Assembly: GCA_045640985.1 (NCBI GenBank)
Contig: JAZUFZ010000001.1
Coordinates: 3,090-67,089 of the forward strand
DNA length: 64,000 nt
Source: Colimorpha sp045640985
Lineage (GTDB): Bacteria > Bacteroidota > Bacteroidia > Bacteroidales > P3
Direction of reading: 5' to 3'
Below the pieces are notes generated by a model. The model saw only the letters and a program-made list of their open reading frames with translations, was not told the DNA's origin and ran no database searches. Both the position numbers and the translations under genes were made by a program. Each line of letters starts with the position of its first letter. Position 1 is the stretch's first letter. Positions 8,228-19,410 of this stretch are shown here, piece after piece.

Positions 8228-11200
8228 ATGAAAACACTACGAAATCTTTTGATGACAGCCGCAATGCTGATTTTTGCTTTTTCGGCAACGGCTCAGTCAG
8301 TAAGAGTTGAGGTGGGAACCCCCTCAGGAACCGCCGACAAGGCTCCTTTCTACAATTCTGGAAAGGCCGGTACGGTGCAGATGCTTTACAGCGCATCGGA
8401 AATCGGAATGGAAGGTACGATAGATACCTTGTGGTTCTATTGCAGCACTCCCGGTGAACTGACCGATACGATGCTTCGTGTGTATATGGGGCAGACGGAG
8501 CTTACGCAGAATGTGGGCGGTATGCCGAGTGCCAACACTTTCCTTGCAGAGAATGAGGTGAGTCTGGTTTATTCTGCCAGCAGTTTTACCCATCCGACCG
8601 CTGCGGGCTGGGTGCCTATCGTGCTTGACAATCCGTTTGAGTACGACGGAGCCCATAATCTGGCAGTTATCGTGATGTCGAAACGTGTTGCTGCGGTTTC
8701 AAGTATAAAGTATGCTACTTATTCCAAGACTAATGGCGTTTTGTATCGTACTGTGGCAGGAACCTATCCTCCAGGCGGTTCGGCTTCGCTGCTGAGTACG
8801 TTGCCGGTGGTCCGTTTCTCGATTTCGGCTACAAGCTGCAGCCGTCCTACCGGACTGGCAGTAAGTGATATCCAGCCTTACAGCGCGCTTTTGAGCTGGA
8901 ATCAGTCCGGAAATTTCGAGGTAAAGGTAAGTACCGAAGGAGTGGAGGACCGTATGCTGACGGTTACGGACGGAAGTTCCATCCAGCTGAGCGGTCTTAC
9001 GGATAATACGGCTTATACGGTGGCTGTGCGCCATCTGTGCGACGGCGAAACCAGTTCCTGGAGTACTATCCAGTTTACCACGGCGCTGGAGTTCGGAAGT
9101 GTTCCATACGAGTGTAATTTTGATGACATAGAGTTGAACCGCAGCTGGGTATTGAATAATGGCGGATGTCTGAATAAATGGTGTATAGGAGAGGCTGCAT
9201 ACGAGGGAGAAAGCGGAAAAAGTCTGTATATCAGTAACGATCACGGCGTAAGCAATGTCTATACCAATACCAGTCAGGGGCTTGTCTATGCCCAGCGTCC
9301 CATCACGATTGACGAGGACGGCGACTATCTGATTTCGTTTGACTGGCATGGCGCCAATACCAACCGCAGCTATATGCGGGTGGCGCTGGTTCCTTTTGAC
9401 GAAACGCTGACCCCGGCCGCAACTATGCAGAATATAAATATCCATAACGGTATTATGCTGGACAACGGTCCGATCTATGGAAGTGACGCCTGGAGCCATT
9501 ATAACGGTGCTTCTGCTTCCAGTGTTCCCGCTGGCAACTACTATCTGGTTTTTGCCTGGACCAACCTCGGTCAGACATCGGAGACTTTGGCTACGGCTGT
9601 TGATAATGTGGTTCTGGAACGTTCGGAATGTGGCGGCGTGAGCAGCATTGAACTTGCCAGCGTTACCGGAACTACCGCAGAACTGGAACTGGTGAGCGCA
9701 TACGGTGAGGATTTCATGATCTGCTACCGCAAAGCGGGTACTACGGGAAGATATGATACCCTATATTCTTCATCGCCGGCCTTGATTGAGAACCTTGAGA
9801 GCCGTACCAGATACGAAGTTATGGCCTATACCGACTGCGGTGATGCAGGAATGGGCGTGAGAGGCATGAGTTTCCAATTCAGCACGATTGCGACCTGTCT
9901 CAATATTACCGGCGTTTCGGTAAGCAATATCACTACCAACGGCGCCACTATCAGCTGGACGGTGGAGCCCGGAATGGATGAGATTGTGAACGAATATGTG
10001 CTGACCATCTGGCGCGGCAGCAGTCTCTCCATGGAATTTACCACCAACGAAACAAGCTTTGACGTGGAAGACCTGAGGGAGTTCACCGATTATAACGTGA
10101 CGGTTACGGCTGTCTGCGATGAAGGAAATTCCGTAGTTACGGGAGAAACTACCTTTATGACTTCATGCAGTTCGGGTAGTCTGCCAGTGGAACTGACAGG
10201 AATGTTGCATGACAACCATAATGTACCGCTGAACGAGTATTATAACTACGGATATCACCAGATGCTGTATCTCAGTAGTGAATTGGGTGGTGCCAGAACG
10301 ATAGATTCCATCGGTTTCCAGGCGTATATTTCCAATAGTTACATCCACAACAGAACATTTACCATGTATATGGCACATACTTCAGAAACGTCATTGGATT
10401 CATTTCTGGGTAATCTGCAGTTTACTGAAGTATTTTCAGGATCATATACCTTTACCAACGGATGGAATATGATTCCATTGCAGAATATGTTCAGTTATAA
10501 CGGAACGGATAACCTGATAATAGCAATAGACGATAATTCGGGATCCTATACATCTTCATATATGTATTTTTACTATTCCACTGTCGCAGGTAGATGCTAT
10601 ACGGCTTATCAGGACAATGTGGATTTAGAGCCACATTCACCTTCAGCAACTTTAGCAAGCAATGAGATGGCCTTGTCAGTTCGTCCGAATATGAAACTGC
10701 CGGGAGGCTGTGAAGTAAGTTACAGTTGTGAGGCGCCGACGGTTTCAGTGGATGAGGTTACGGAAACATCCGTAGGCTTGCGTTGGACTCCCGGCGGTAG
10801 CGAAGAGGCTTGGAATGTAATGTATCGTGAAGTTGGAACCCAGGAATGGGTGATGGCTCTGGAAGAAGTGTCCGATGCGGAAGTGTATGTGGAAGACCTT
10901 GAACCTAATACCGACTACGAAATCCGCGTGATCGCCCTTTGTGGTGGCGGTGATGAAGGTGTTGCCACAGTGAGGGTTCATACCTATAGTTTCTGCCCTG
11001 AACTTATAGGATTGCAGACCTATTATATCGTTTCTGACTCTATAGGCGTACAGTGGAGCCTCAACCGAAGCACCTCTCTGAATGTTCCCGACAGCTATAC
11101 CGTTGCAATATACAATGCAAGCGGGGAAGAAATTGAAAGTTCTTCAGTAGAGGACACTTCCTATATGTTTGAAAATCTTGAACCGCTGACTCATTATACC

Positions 11201-14200
11201 GTAATGGTTGTTTCGGATTGTCCCGAAGGTTCAAGCGACACGCTGACCTTGAATGTGACTACTGCTGAATGGTACGATCCAGAATCGGTAATCTATCGGG
11301 AGACGTTTGAAAATGTCAGCACTTTGGGTGACTGGACGCTGGCCAACGGTACGGCAACCAACCAGTGGTATATCGGTAATGCTGTAGCCTATTCGGGAAA
11401 CAAAAGTTTGTATATCAGTGATTACAATGGTGAAACAAACACTTACGATATCAGTACGGAGTGTAACACGTATGCATACGTTCCTGTTACTTTTGACATG
11501 TCGGGTTTATATCATATTGAGTTCAATTGGAAATCGGTAGGCGAATTAAATTGGGATTATATATCTGTCGGATTGATTTCTACCTCCGAGATGGATGAAC
11601 ATCCATTGTCGGGTGCTGATAGTCGAGTGACTATGACGCCAACCATAAATATTACGGGTAATACAACATTGAGTAACGGATACGGCTGGCAAACCTACAG
11701 TTCCGATTTTCCTGTGGATATCCAGGGTATTTATTATCTTACATTCGCGTGGAATAATGATGACAGTCAAGGCGTTCAGCCTCCCGCTGCAATAGATAAT
11801 ATAATGATACGCGCGCGTCAGTTGGATTTGTGTGATGCACCGGACAGTGTTGCAGTAAGCAATCTGGATGTGCACGGAGCCACATTGACGATATATGGTG
11901 AGGAGGAAGCCGGATATCAGATTGTATATAAATCAACCCGTGAAACGACCTACGATACTGTAGAGACATATAGCAATACCTATACGTTTGAGAATCTGAT
12001 GACCAACACCGTCTATGAAGGTATGGCCTATACGCTCTGTGCAGAAGGTGGTGCCAGCAGGTTCTTTGTTCCGTTCTCCTTTACCTTGACAGATCCCGAA
12101 TCGGTCATCTTCACATGTGATTTTGAAAGTTCAGGCGAATCTTCCAACTGGACGCTTGTAAACGGTACTTCAACCAATCACTGGATGATAGGCTCGGGCA
12201 CATACGCTGGCACAGAAGGTCAATCCTTGTTCATCACCAATAATGGCAGTGACAACGTATATACTATCAATAGTACGGCTGCCGTATGGGCATTGCGTAA
12301 CATAACCATTCCTGAGGATGGTATCTATCAGTTTGTGTATGATTGGAAATGTGCCGGCGAAAGTTCTTTTGACTATCTGAAGGCATACGTCATTCCATCT
12401 ACAACTACTCCTATTTCCGGTGATTATCTGGATCCGGAAGGTTCTGTCCGGCTTTTTCCCGGTGAGCGCCTTAACCTGAGCGGTGTATGGCAGACTCAGG
12501 AATCAGAAGTCATGCTGGAAGCCGGTACATACAAAATTGCATTCCTATGGCGTAATGACGGATCTCAGGGAACCCTACCACCCGCTGCAGTGGATAATAT
12601 CAGTATCAGAACAATCCAGACCTTCAGCTGTTCAAGGCCAACCAGTGTAACTGTTTCGGACGCCACTTTGACTACTGCAACCCTTGAAATAGAAAGTTCA
12701 AGTACCGAGAACTTCATGATACTCTATAAAGCCGATGGCGCTTACTCATACGATACCGTCCGTTCTGCAAGTCCTTGCACATTGACCAATCTGTTGCCGC
12801 ATACGGACTATACAGGTCTGGTATATAGCGATTGCGGAGAAGGTGACTATAGTATGAGTGGCATGCCGTTCTCGTTCTATACGACATTATATATGACTAT
12901 GCCATTCTCCGAAGATTTTGAAAGAACATCTCTGGATGAATGGGTTCTCGAAAACGGTACACTTACCAATAAGTGGTATCACGGAACGGCTGCCAGCAAT
13001 GGCGAAGGAACCAAGGGTCTCTATATCTCCAATACCAACGGTTCTACCAATGCTTACAATAATGGCAGTACAAGTACAGTCTATGCCTACGTTCCGATTA
13101 ATATCACCACAGCAGGTGATTATAACTATTCATACGACTGGCGCTGCTATGGAGAATCCTCGTATGATTATATGAAGGTAGCACTGGTTCCTGACTCTTA
13201 TACACCTACAGCAGGAACATCAACACCATCATTCCCCACCAACAGCATTTTGCTCCATTCTACGGAATATATTAATCAGCAGAATACATGGCAGACTCAG
13301 TCTGGAATGTTTACGCTGACAACTCCTGGTGCATACAATCTGGTGATCGTATGGCGAAATGACGGTAGTCAGGGCTCCGGTCCTGCTGCCATCGACAACA
13401 TCGTTATTGCCGGAGACCGTTGCCCTGCACCTATCAGCATTAATGTAAGCGATGTTACTGAAAACTCTGCTACCGTGACCGTTGAAAACGGAGAAAGCGA
13501 CAGTGTTATGCTCCTCTTCAAACCGCAGACGGAAACTGTATGGGATACAATCATCACAGGTACGACATATACTCTGGAAAATCTTACTATCCATACCGGT
13601 TATCAGTTGAAGGCCTATAATTATTGCGGTGCCGACGGTATGAGTCTGAACGCTGTATCAACAGAATTTATTACCCTTTGTGGTGCAATATCGGTAATTC
13701 CTTGGGAATGCGGATTTGAAGGAATGGCATGGGTTTCGGCCAGCAACAATCTTCAGTACCCCGAATGCTGGAGTGGAACCAATGCGGCCAACAACAACAG
13801 CTACTGGGCTAAATCCACTTCCGATTTCTCGCATCAGGGACAATATGCAGCAATGTTCAAGTGCAACAACAGCGATACCGCTGTGGCTTCAAACGATATG
13901 CTGATTATGCCTACCTTCGTCCTGACTGGCAACAACGAACTGATGTTCTATGCACGAGGCAAGGGGTCAAGAAATCATTCACGTCTGCAGGTACGCGCTA
14001 ACAGCGGATCGGGTTACACTTCTCTTCCAATCACCAACAATCAGGGCATCTCTTCCAATATTCTGGATATGACCTCTGATTCATATAGCGAATATACCGT
14101 AAATCTTGGTGACATGGAGGGCAATGTACAGTTGGCATTCGTGGTGGATGGAAACAGCAGCGATATCTATATCGATGATGTCGTTCTCCGTGAACGCGCC

Positions 14201-16786
14201 GCCTGCGATGCTCCGGAAAGTGTTGCGTTTGTAGAGGCCTCAAGTTCTACGGCAACAGTTACCGTGACGGATGCAGCCAACACTTCCTGGAAGATATACT
14301 ATAAAGCTACCGGTGATACTTTGATGAACGTTGTGGCAACCACACCTACTGTTGAACTGACAGGTCTTTTGCCCAACACCCAGTATCAGTGCTATGCCGT
14401 AGCCCTCTGTGAGAATGGCGGTGAAAGTTACCCAACCGCTACGATTACCTTCCGCACTACCTGCAGCGAACTGGAAATTCCGATTGTTGAAAGTTTCGAG
14501 AACTGGAACAACGGATGCTGGACCAGAAACAATGCTGCTAAGTTTGCAGTGGTTACAACGGAAGCTTATTCCGGTTCCAAGTCTCTGAAGATTGCCTCTT
14601 CAAGCACCAGCAGCCGTGCTATCCTTGCTACTCCTCCAATTGCTGACGATATTGACGGATTGAACTTCACTATGGCAGTGAAAGCAAACGGAGAAGGCAG
14701 TATCAAGGTGGGCGTTATGACCACCCCGACAACGGCTAATACCTTCTCTACGATGGCTAACATCAATGTCAATAACGAATGGCAGATCGTAGAGATTCCT
14801 TTGAGCAACTATGCCGGTGATGGTCACTATATCGCCATTATGTCAGAATCTGCGGTAGATATTTATGTGGACAGTCTCTTGATTGATAATGATGATCGTT
14901 GCTACCGTCCGTTCAATATTTCAGTAAATCCGGGTTCTGAAACGGCAACCGTCAGCTGGAATCCAAACGGTGCAACCAATTTTGAGGTAGAGTGCTGCCT
15001 GGCAGGACTCCTTCCAGGAGAAGGCTATCATGTAGATGTTGCCAATGCTTCTATGGCAACCGTTCAGGATCTTATTCCTCAGACCTCATACGATGTATAT
15101 GTAAGATCCAATTGTGGCGATTCCTATAGCGAATGGTCTCAGGCCGTTCACTTTACCACTGCCTGCGGTGTTATCAGCACCTATCCATACACACAGGACT
15201 TCACCGATGTGGCTGGCGCTACTACCTATGATACTCCCGGTCCTCTGCCAGACTGCTGGGGCGCATACAGCAATGGTACAAACAGTGCGTTTGTTCCACA
15301 TGTCACCAGTTCCGGTTCCTATCATTATGGCCACGGAAACAGTCTTACCTTTACCTCCGGAGATGAGGAATATGGTAATGTGAAGTATGTATATCTGCCG
15401 ATGTTCGATACGGCAATGAGCAATCTTCAGATTTCCTTCTGGTACGGTATGGAAAACATTACCAAAGGAACGCTTTCGGTGGGATATATGACCAGTGAGA
15501 ACGTTTCATCCTTCTCAAGTGTCCGTGACCTTACCAGTTACAGCGGATCAACAGGTGGTCATACCGATTCCGTTCAGTTTACCAATGCTCCCGCAAATGC
15601 CAAGTATATCGCTTTCAAATGGGCTCATAGTTCAAGTTACTACTCCTGTGGCATTGATGATATCGTTGTAAAGGTAATCAACAATGGAACGGGTCAGGAT
15701 ACGACCATCGTCGAGGATTGTCCTCAGCCGCTCAATGTCCAGAGTACGCCGTCCGCCAACAGCTGTCTGCTTACATGGACCGGCTCTGGTGTCGGCTATC
15801 AGGTAGGCCTGCGCAGGGACGACAGCCAGTATCAGTATTTCACGGTTATTGACACGTTCTACACCTTCACTCCGCTCCAGATGAACACGCAGTACAGTTA
15901 TTGTGTCCGTCAGATATGCGGTCTGGGCGATACCTCATCCGCTGTATTCGGTTCATTTGTTACTACCGAAATCACCTGTCCTCAGACTACAGGCCTGCAG
16001 GTTACCTCCACGGGTCAGGATTATGCCATCGTGACATGGAATGCCAATCCAGAGGTTTCCCGTTGGGAACTGCATCTCTATTCCAACACATACGACTTCT
16101 ACGACACGCTGACCAATAATACGGCAACCCTCTACGATCTTGAAGGCGGTGTACTTTATTCCGTAGCGGTACGTTCGCTCTGCTCGGATGAACTTACCGG
16201 TGACTGGTGCGAACCTGTTGCCATCTACCTCAGCGCTGGTTGTCCTCCGGTAGATAATGTTACAGTATCGGACATCACTTCCAATAGCGCTTCCGTGGAT
16301 TGGGTAAGTGTGGCATCCGTCTCCCAGTGGGAGTTGAAGTATGGCCTTCACGGCACCTCCATCGATGCCTGCAGCCGTGTTGTCGTGGGTAACCATCCTC
16401 AGGTAATCCACAATCTCCAGGCCAATACCCAGTACGATGTATATGTTCGCAGCATCTGCAGCAGTACCGAATATGGCGACTGGTCTCCCGTTACCACCTT
16501 CTCCACTACCCACGCACAGGGTATTGATGATGTGGAAAGTGAAGCCGTTGTGACGATCAGTCCTAATCCCGCATCTGAGGCAGCTCGTATTGCCGTAAGC
16601 GGTGTCCAGGGCGACCTGACCATTGTCATTCTTGACATGAGCGGCCGCGAAGTTGTCATGCAGGAACTCTATTGCGACAACGGTTGCGTCTATACTATGG
16701 ATGTTACCAGTCTTGCCAAGGGTACCTATTTCGTACGCATCGCTGGCGCCAATACCAATGCTATCCGTAAACTCGTTATTTACTAA
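8228..16786 (+). CDS. Giant secreted fibronectin III / cleaved-adhesin repeat protein with T9SS type A signal
   Basis: A 2852-residue protein. Signal peptide MKTLRNLLMTAAMLIFAFSATAQ. The body alternates fibronectin III domains (repeated xLSGLTDNTAYTVAVR-like strands) with at least seven 'choice-of-anchor J' or cleaved-adhesin modules beginning near residues 293, 1019, 1291, 1558, 1821, 2085 and 2318. Each of these has an F(E/D)xxxxxxW...G...SLYIS pattern. Two further beta-sandwich units are at about 25-190 and 650-825. The last 75 residues (from ISPNPASEAARIAV) are a T9SS type A sorting domain, ending GTYFVRIAG...RKLVIY. It is therefore exported by the Sec system, then moved by T9SS to the surface. 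The gingipain-like adhesin modules suggest binding of host protein or polysaccharide, an inference. No catalytic domain was seen. Confidence 0.9.
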   Translation: MKTLRNLLMTAAMLIFAFSATAQSVRVEVGTPSGTADKAPFYNSGKAGTVQMLYSASEIGMEGTIDTLWFYCSTPGELTDTMLRVYMGQTELTQNVGGMPSANTFLAENEVSLVYSASSFTHPTAAGWVPIVLDNPFEYDGAHNLAVIVMSKRVAAVSSIKYATYSKTNGVLYRTVAGTYPPGGSASLLSTLPVVRFSISATSCSRPTGLAVSDIQPYSALLSWNQSGNFEVKVSTEGVEDRMLTVTDGSSIQLSGLTDNTAYTVAVRHLCDGETSSWSTIQFTTALEFGSVPYECNFDDIELNRSWVLNNGGCLNKWCIGEAAYEGESGKSLYISNDHGVSNVYTNTSQGLVYAQRPITIDEDGDYLISFDWHGANTNRSYMRVALVPFDETLTPAATMQNINIHNGIMLDNGPIYGSDAWSHYNGASASSVPAGNYYLVFAWTNLGQTSETLATAVDNVVLERSECGGVSSIELASVTGTTAELELVSAYGEDFMICYRKAGTTGRYDTLYSSSPALIENLESRTRYEVMAYTDCGDAGMGVRGMSFQFSTIATCLNITGVSVSNITTNGATISWTVEPGMDEIVNEYVLTIWRGSSLSMEFTTNETSFDVEDLREFTDYNVTVTAVCDEGNSVVTGETTFMTSCSSGSLPVELTGMLHDNHNVPLNEYYNYGYHQMLYLSSELGGARTIDSIGFQAYISNSYIHNRTFTMYMAHTSETSLDSFLGNLQFTEVFSGSYTFTNGWNMIPLQNMFSYNGTDNLIIAIDDNSGSYTSSYMYFYYSTVAGRCYTAYQDNVDLEPHSPSATLASNEMALSVRPNMKLPGGCEVSYSCEAPTVSVDEVTETSVGLRWTPGGSEEAWNVMYREVGTQEWVMALEEVSDAEVYVEDLEPNTDYEIRVIALCGGGDEGVATVRVHTYSFCPELIGLQTYYIVSDSIGVQWSLNRSTSLNVPDSYTVAIYNASGEEIESSSVEDTSYMFENLEPLTHYTVMVVSDCPEGSSDTLTLNVTTAEWYDPESVIYRETFENVSTLGDWTLANGTATNQWYIGNAVAYSGNKSLYISDYNGETNTYDISTECNTYAYVPVTFDMSGLYHIEFNWKSVGELNWDYISVGLISTSEMDEHPLSGADSRVTMTPTINITGNTTLSNGYGWQTYSSDFPVDIQGIYYLTFAWNNDDSQGVQPPAAIDNIMIRARQLDLCDAPDSVAVSNLDVHGATLTIYGEEEAGYQIVYKSTRETTYDTVETYSNTYTFENLMTNTVYEGMAYTLCAEGGASRFFVPFSFTLTDPESVIFTCDFESSGESSNWTLVNGTSTNHWMIGSGTYAGTEGQSLFITNNGSDNVYTINSTAAVWALRNITIPEDGIYQFVYDWKCAGESSFDYLKAYVIPSTTTPISGDYLDPEGSVRLFPGERLNLSGVWQTQESEVMLEAGTYKIAFLWRNDGSQGTLPPAAVDNISIRTIQTFSCSRPTSVTVSDATLTTATLEIESSSTENFMILYKADGAYSYDTVRSASPCTLTNLLPHTDYTGLVYSDCGEGDYSMSGMPFSFYTTLYMTMPFSEDFERTSLDEWVLENGTLTNKWYHGTAASNGEGTKGLYISNTNGSTNAYNNGSTSTVYAYVPINITTAGDYNYSYDWRCYGESSYDYMKVALVPDSYTPTAGTSTPSFPTNSILLHSTEYINQQNTWQTQSGMFTLTTPGAYNLVIVWRNDGSQGSGPAAIDNIVIAGDRCPAPISINVSDVTENSATVTVENGESDSVMLLFKPQTETVWDTIITGTTYTLENLTIHTGYQLKAYNYCGADGMSLNAVSTEFITLCGAISVIPWECGFEGMAWVSASNNLQYPECWSGTNAANNNSYWAKSTSDFSHQGQYAAMFKCNNSDTAVASNDMLIMPTFVLTGNNELMFYARGKGSRNHSRLQVRANSGSGYTSLPITNNQGISSNILDMTSDSYSEYTVNLGDMEGNVQLAFVVDGNSSDIYIDDVVLRERAACDAPESVAFVEASSSTATVTVTDAANTSWKIYYKATGDTLMNVVATTPTVELTGLLPNTQYQCYAVALCENGGESYPTATITFRTTCSELEIPIVESFENWNNGCWTRNNAAKFAVVTTEAYSGSKSLKIASSSTSSRAILATPPIADDIDGLNFTMAVKANGEGSIKVGVMTTPTTANTFSTMANINVNNEWQIVEIPLSNYAGDGHYIAIMSESAVDIYVDSLLIDNDDRCYRPFNISVNPGSETATVSWNPNGATNFEVECCLAGLLPGEGYHVDVANASMATVQDLIPQTSYDVYVRSNCGDSYSEWSQAVHFTTACGVISTYPYTQDFTDVAGATTYDTPGPLPDCWGAYSNGTNSAFVPHVTSSGSYHYGHGNSLTFTSGDEEYGNVKYVYLPMFDTAMSNLQISFWYGMENITKGTLSVGYMTSENVSSFSSVRDLTSYSGSTGGHTDSVQFTNAPANAKYIAFKWAHSSSYYSCGIDDIVVKVINNGTGQDTTIVEDCPQPLNVQSTPSANSCLLTWTGSGVGYQVGLRRDDSQYQYFTVIDTFYTFTPLQMNTQYSYCVRQICGLGDTSSAVFGSFVTTEITCPQTTGLQVTSTGQDYAIVTWNANPEVSRWELHLYSNTYDFYDTLTNNTATLYDLEGGVLYSVAVRSLCSDELTGDWCEPVAIYLSAGCPPVDNVTVSDITSNSASVDWVSVASVSQWELKYGLHGTSIDACSRVVVGNHPQVIHNLQANTQYDVYVRSICSSTEYGDWSPVTTFSTTHAQGIDDVESEAVVTISPNPASEAARIAVSGVQGDLTIVILDMSGREVVMQELYCDNGCVYTMDVTSLAKGTYFVRIAGANTNAIRKLVIY

Positions 16787-16801
16787 TATGACTATCATAC
16801 A

Positions 16802-18151
16802 ATGAAGTGCAGTATTCCAAAAGGAACCCGCGACTTTTCGCCCCTTGAGATGGCGCGTCGCAACTATATCTTTGACACAATACGCGAGGTATTCAAACTC
16901 TATGGGTTTGAACCCATCGAAACACCCTCTATCGAAAACCTCTCCACGCTTATGGGTAAGTATGGAGAGGAGGGGGATAAACTTCTCTTCAAGGTCCTCA
17001 ACTCGGGGGACTTTATGAAAGATGTGGACTTTAACCAGGATTATCACAAGGTCGCCCCGCAGATCTGCGAACGTGGCCTGCGCTATGACCTGACTGTCCC
17101 GTTTGCAAGGTTTGTCGTGCAGCACCGCGACCAGATAACGTTCCCCTTCCGCCGCTATCAGCTCCAGCCCGTATGGCGCGCCGACCGTCCCCAGAAAGGG
17201 CGTTATCGCGAGTTTTATCAGTGCGATGCCGATATGATCGGTTCGGAATCCCTGCTCAATGAACTGGAACTGGTTCAGATGGTCGATGAAGTCTTCCATC
17301 GTCTGGGAATCTCCGTGACGCTCAAAATCAACAACCGCAAGATTCTTGCCGGTATCGCTGAACTTATCGGAGCCCCGGACAAATTGGTCGATATTACGGT
17401 CGCTATCGATAAGCTTGACAAGATTGGTCTTGAGAACGTCCAGTCGGAACTCTCCGAACGAGGACTCTCTCCGGAGCAGATTCTTGCCCTGAATCCTGTA
17501 TTTGAACTTCAGGGAACGCCAGAACAGCAGATCTCCCGCTTGAGAACATTGTTCCAGAACGTCGAAATCGGCCTTAAAGGTGTAGAAGAACTGGACACTT
17601 TATTCGCACTTATACGCGATGCCAGCATCCGGTGCAAGGTCGATCTGGACCTGACGCTGGCTCGCGGATTGAACTACTATACCGGTGCTATCTTTGAGGT
17701 TAAGGCCAACGATGTGGCTATGGGGTCTATCAGCGGCGGCGGCCGTTACGATAACCTTACCGGCATTTTCGGTATGCCCGATGTCAGCGGTGTCGGCATC
17801 AGTTTCGGCGCAGACCGGATTTATGATGTCCTTACCGAACTCGACAAGTTCCCCGAGCATCTCGAACAGTCCGCCCAGGTCCTGTTTATCAATTTCGGCC
17901 CTCAGGAGCAGACCCATTGCATCCGGTATGCCTCACGGCTGCGCAGCGAAGGTGTCGCTACCCTGGTTTATCCTGAACCAGCCAAGATGAAGAAACAGAT
18001 GGAGTTTGCCAATAAAAAGAATATTCCGTTTGTTGTGCTTCTCGGTGAGGAAGAAATCAGCAGCGAAACACTTACTGTCAAGAATATGCTTACCGGAGAA
18101 CAGCTGAAACTCTCCATTGAACAGACCATAGAACTGATCAAGAATGCGTAG
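16802..18151 (+). CDS. hisS: Histidyl-tRNA synthetase
   Basis: A 449-residue class II synthetase. N-terminal PKGTRDFSP, then RYDLTVPFARFV and motif 2 RRYQLQPVWRADRPQKGR, motif 3 region GVGISFGADRI, and the HisRS-specific ARGLNYYTGAIFEV peptide at about 278-291. The C-terminal 95 residues form the anticodon-binding domain. It charges tRNA-His in the cytoplasm. It starts 15 bp after the giant adhesin gene and overlaps the next gene by 8 bp, so translation of the two may be coupled. Confidence 0.97.
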   Translation: MKCSIPKGTRDFSPLEMARRNYIFDTIREVFKLYGFEPIETPSIENLSTLMGKYGEEGDKLLFKVLNSGDFMKDVDFNQDYHKVAPQICERGLRYDLTVPFARFVVQHRDQITFPFRRYQLQPVWRADRPQKGRYREFYQCDADMIGSESLLNELELVQMVDEVFHRLGISVTLKINNRKILAGIAELIGAPDKLVDITVAIDKLDKIGLENVQSELSERGLSPEQILALNPVFELQGTPEQQISRLRTLFQNVEIGLKGVEELDTLFALIRDASIRCKVDLDLTLARGLNYYTGAIFEVKANDVAMGSISGGGRYDNLTGIFGMPDVSGVGISFGADRIYDVLTELDKFPEHLEQSAQVLFINFGPQEQTHCIRYASRLRSEGVATLVYPEPAKMKKQMEFANKKNIPFVVLLGEEEISSETLTVKNMLTGEQLKLSIEQTIELIKNA

Positions 18152-19376
18152 CGTTCACCTGATATCCCTGCTTCTGCTGTGCCTGATGTTTCCTTTCGGC
18201 CGCGTTCAGGCACAGGATACCGTTGCCCTCAATACGGTATTTTATCATGATTATGCGGCACCCGACAGCACTTCGGGCTATCTTCCCGACAGTGTTCAGG
18301 CGATGATACAGCAGTGCCTTTTCCAGATAGATTCGCTCCAGCAGCGTCAGCAGTGGCTTGAGCGTCGTCTTGACCGTACCTCCCATCATCGCGACTCCCT
18401 CCTGATAACCAACGAGCGGTTCCAGAAGGAACTCCAGCAGAAGAACGACTTGCTGGAGCAGCAGGTCCGTGCCATGCAGGAGAAAGAACAGCTCTTTTCC
18501 GAGAAGGAGGAACTCTATAAGGCGGCTGTGGCTAATTCCAATACCGACAAGGCACAGCTGGAATGGGAAGTCCAGAACAAGAATATCAGCATCGAAGCCA
18601 AGGCACGCGAGATATCGTATCTCCAGCGGGACATAGATGCCAAAACCCAGACCCTCACAGCCCAGAAAGAGGATTATGACCGCCTTACCCGTGAGCGGGA
18701 CCGTTACCGTCAGCTCGTGGATTCGCTCCGGGCTCAGGTCCGCAGTGCCGAACTGGAGAACGTCCGCAAGGAGGAAGCCAACAAATATCTCCAGCAGAAA
18801 GCCAAGGAAGCCGAAGAAAAACAGCAGATACTCACCAGCAAGAAGAAGAAGGTCCGCCCCATTCAGGGCATAGCCATGCGAATGTTCCGTACGCCCGACT
18901 GGGAAATCATACTTACCCCCGAAGTCATCGATGGTGCTACCACCTACGTGAAGACTGCCCGCAACCGCAATGCGGGCAATGTGGAGTTTGATTTCGTCAC
19001 CGGAGCCTCCGTCATGCTGTGGGACCTCACCCGGTATTTCGATGGGTCGGCACGTGATACCTCACGCACAATCCTCGCCGCAGCACCGCGTTTCGACCAG
19101 ACGTTTGCTTACGACATAGGGTTTTATGTCGGTTTCGGAGGTACCAATCTTTTCAAGAACTTCTACGTGGGCCCCAGTTTCCGTTTTATGGATTTCTTCT
19201 ATCTCACGCTTGGGGTCAATCTTTGCGAATATGAACTGCTCGATGAGCGGTATTCCCAAGGACAGCAGATTGATTCTGGACTTACGCTTGACAACATCAC
19301 CGCCAAGGCCTGGAAAGTGAAACCATTTATCGCCTTCAATATTGACCTGGATTTCCTCTCCTATATCAAAAAGTAA
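18144..19376 (+). CDS. Exported coiled-coil protein with C-terminal beta-rich domain
   Basis: A 410-residue protein of unknown function. Signal peptide to about residue 23 (FPFGRVQAQ). Residues about 50-235 are a long coiled coil rich in Q, E, K and R. Residues about 240-410 are rich in aromatic strands (AYDIGFYVGFGG, FYVGPSFRFMDFFYLTLGV), like a small outer-membrane barrel, and end FNIDLDFLSYIKK. The start codon overlaps the end of hisS. An envelope location is likely; no family was recognised. Confidence 0.8.
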   Translation: MRSVHLISLLLLCLMFPFGRVQAQDTVALNTVFYHDYAAPDSTSGYLPDSVQAMIQQCLFQIDSLQQRQQWLERRLDRTSHHRDSLLITNERFQKELQQKNDLLEQQVRAMQEKEQLFSEKEELYKAAVANSNTDKAQLEWEVQNKNISIEAKAREISYLQRDIDAKTQTLTAQKEDYDRLTRERDRYRQLVDSLRAQVRSAELENVRKEEANKYLQQKAKEAEEKQQILTSKKKKVRPIQGIAMRMFRTPDWEIILTPEVIDGATTYVKTARNRNAGNVEFDFVTGASVMLWDLTRYFDGSARDTSRTILAAAPRFDQTFAYDIGFYVGFGGTNLFKNFYVGPSFRFMDFFYLTLGVNLCEYELLDERYSQGQQIDSGLTLDNITAKAWKVKPFIAFNIDLDFLSYIKK

Positions 19377-19410
19377 GCGCCGGCTAAGTTTCTTTTTTGA
19401 CATAATGAGG

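Noticed and set aside
15953..17299. Minus-strand open frame of 448 codons across the adhesin and hisS genes
   Set aside because: It spans two real genes in antisense and shows no recognisable protein features.
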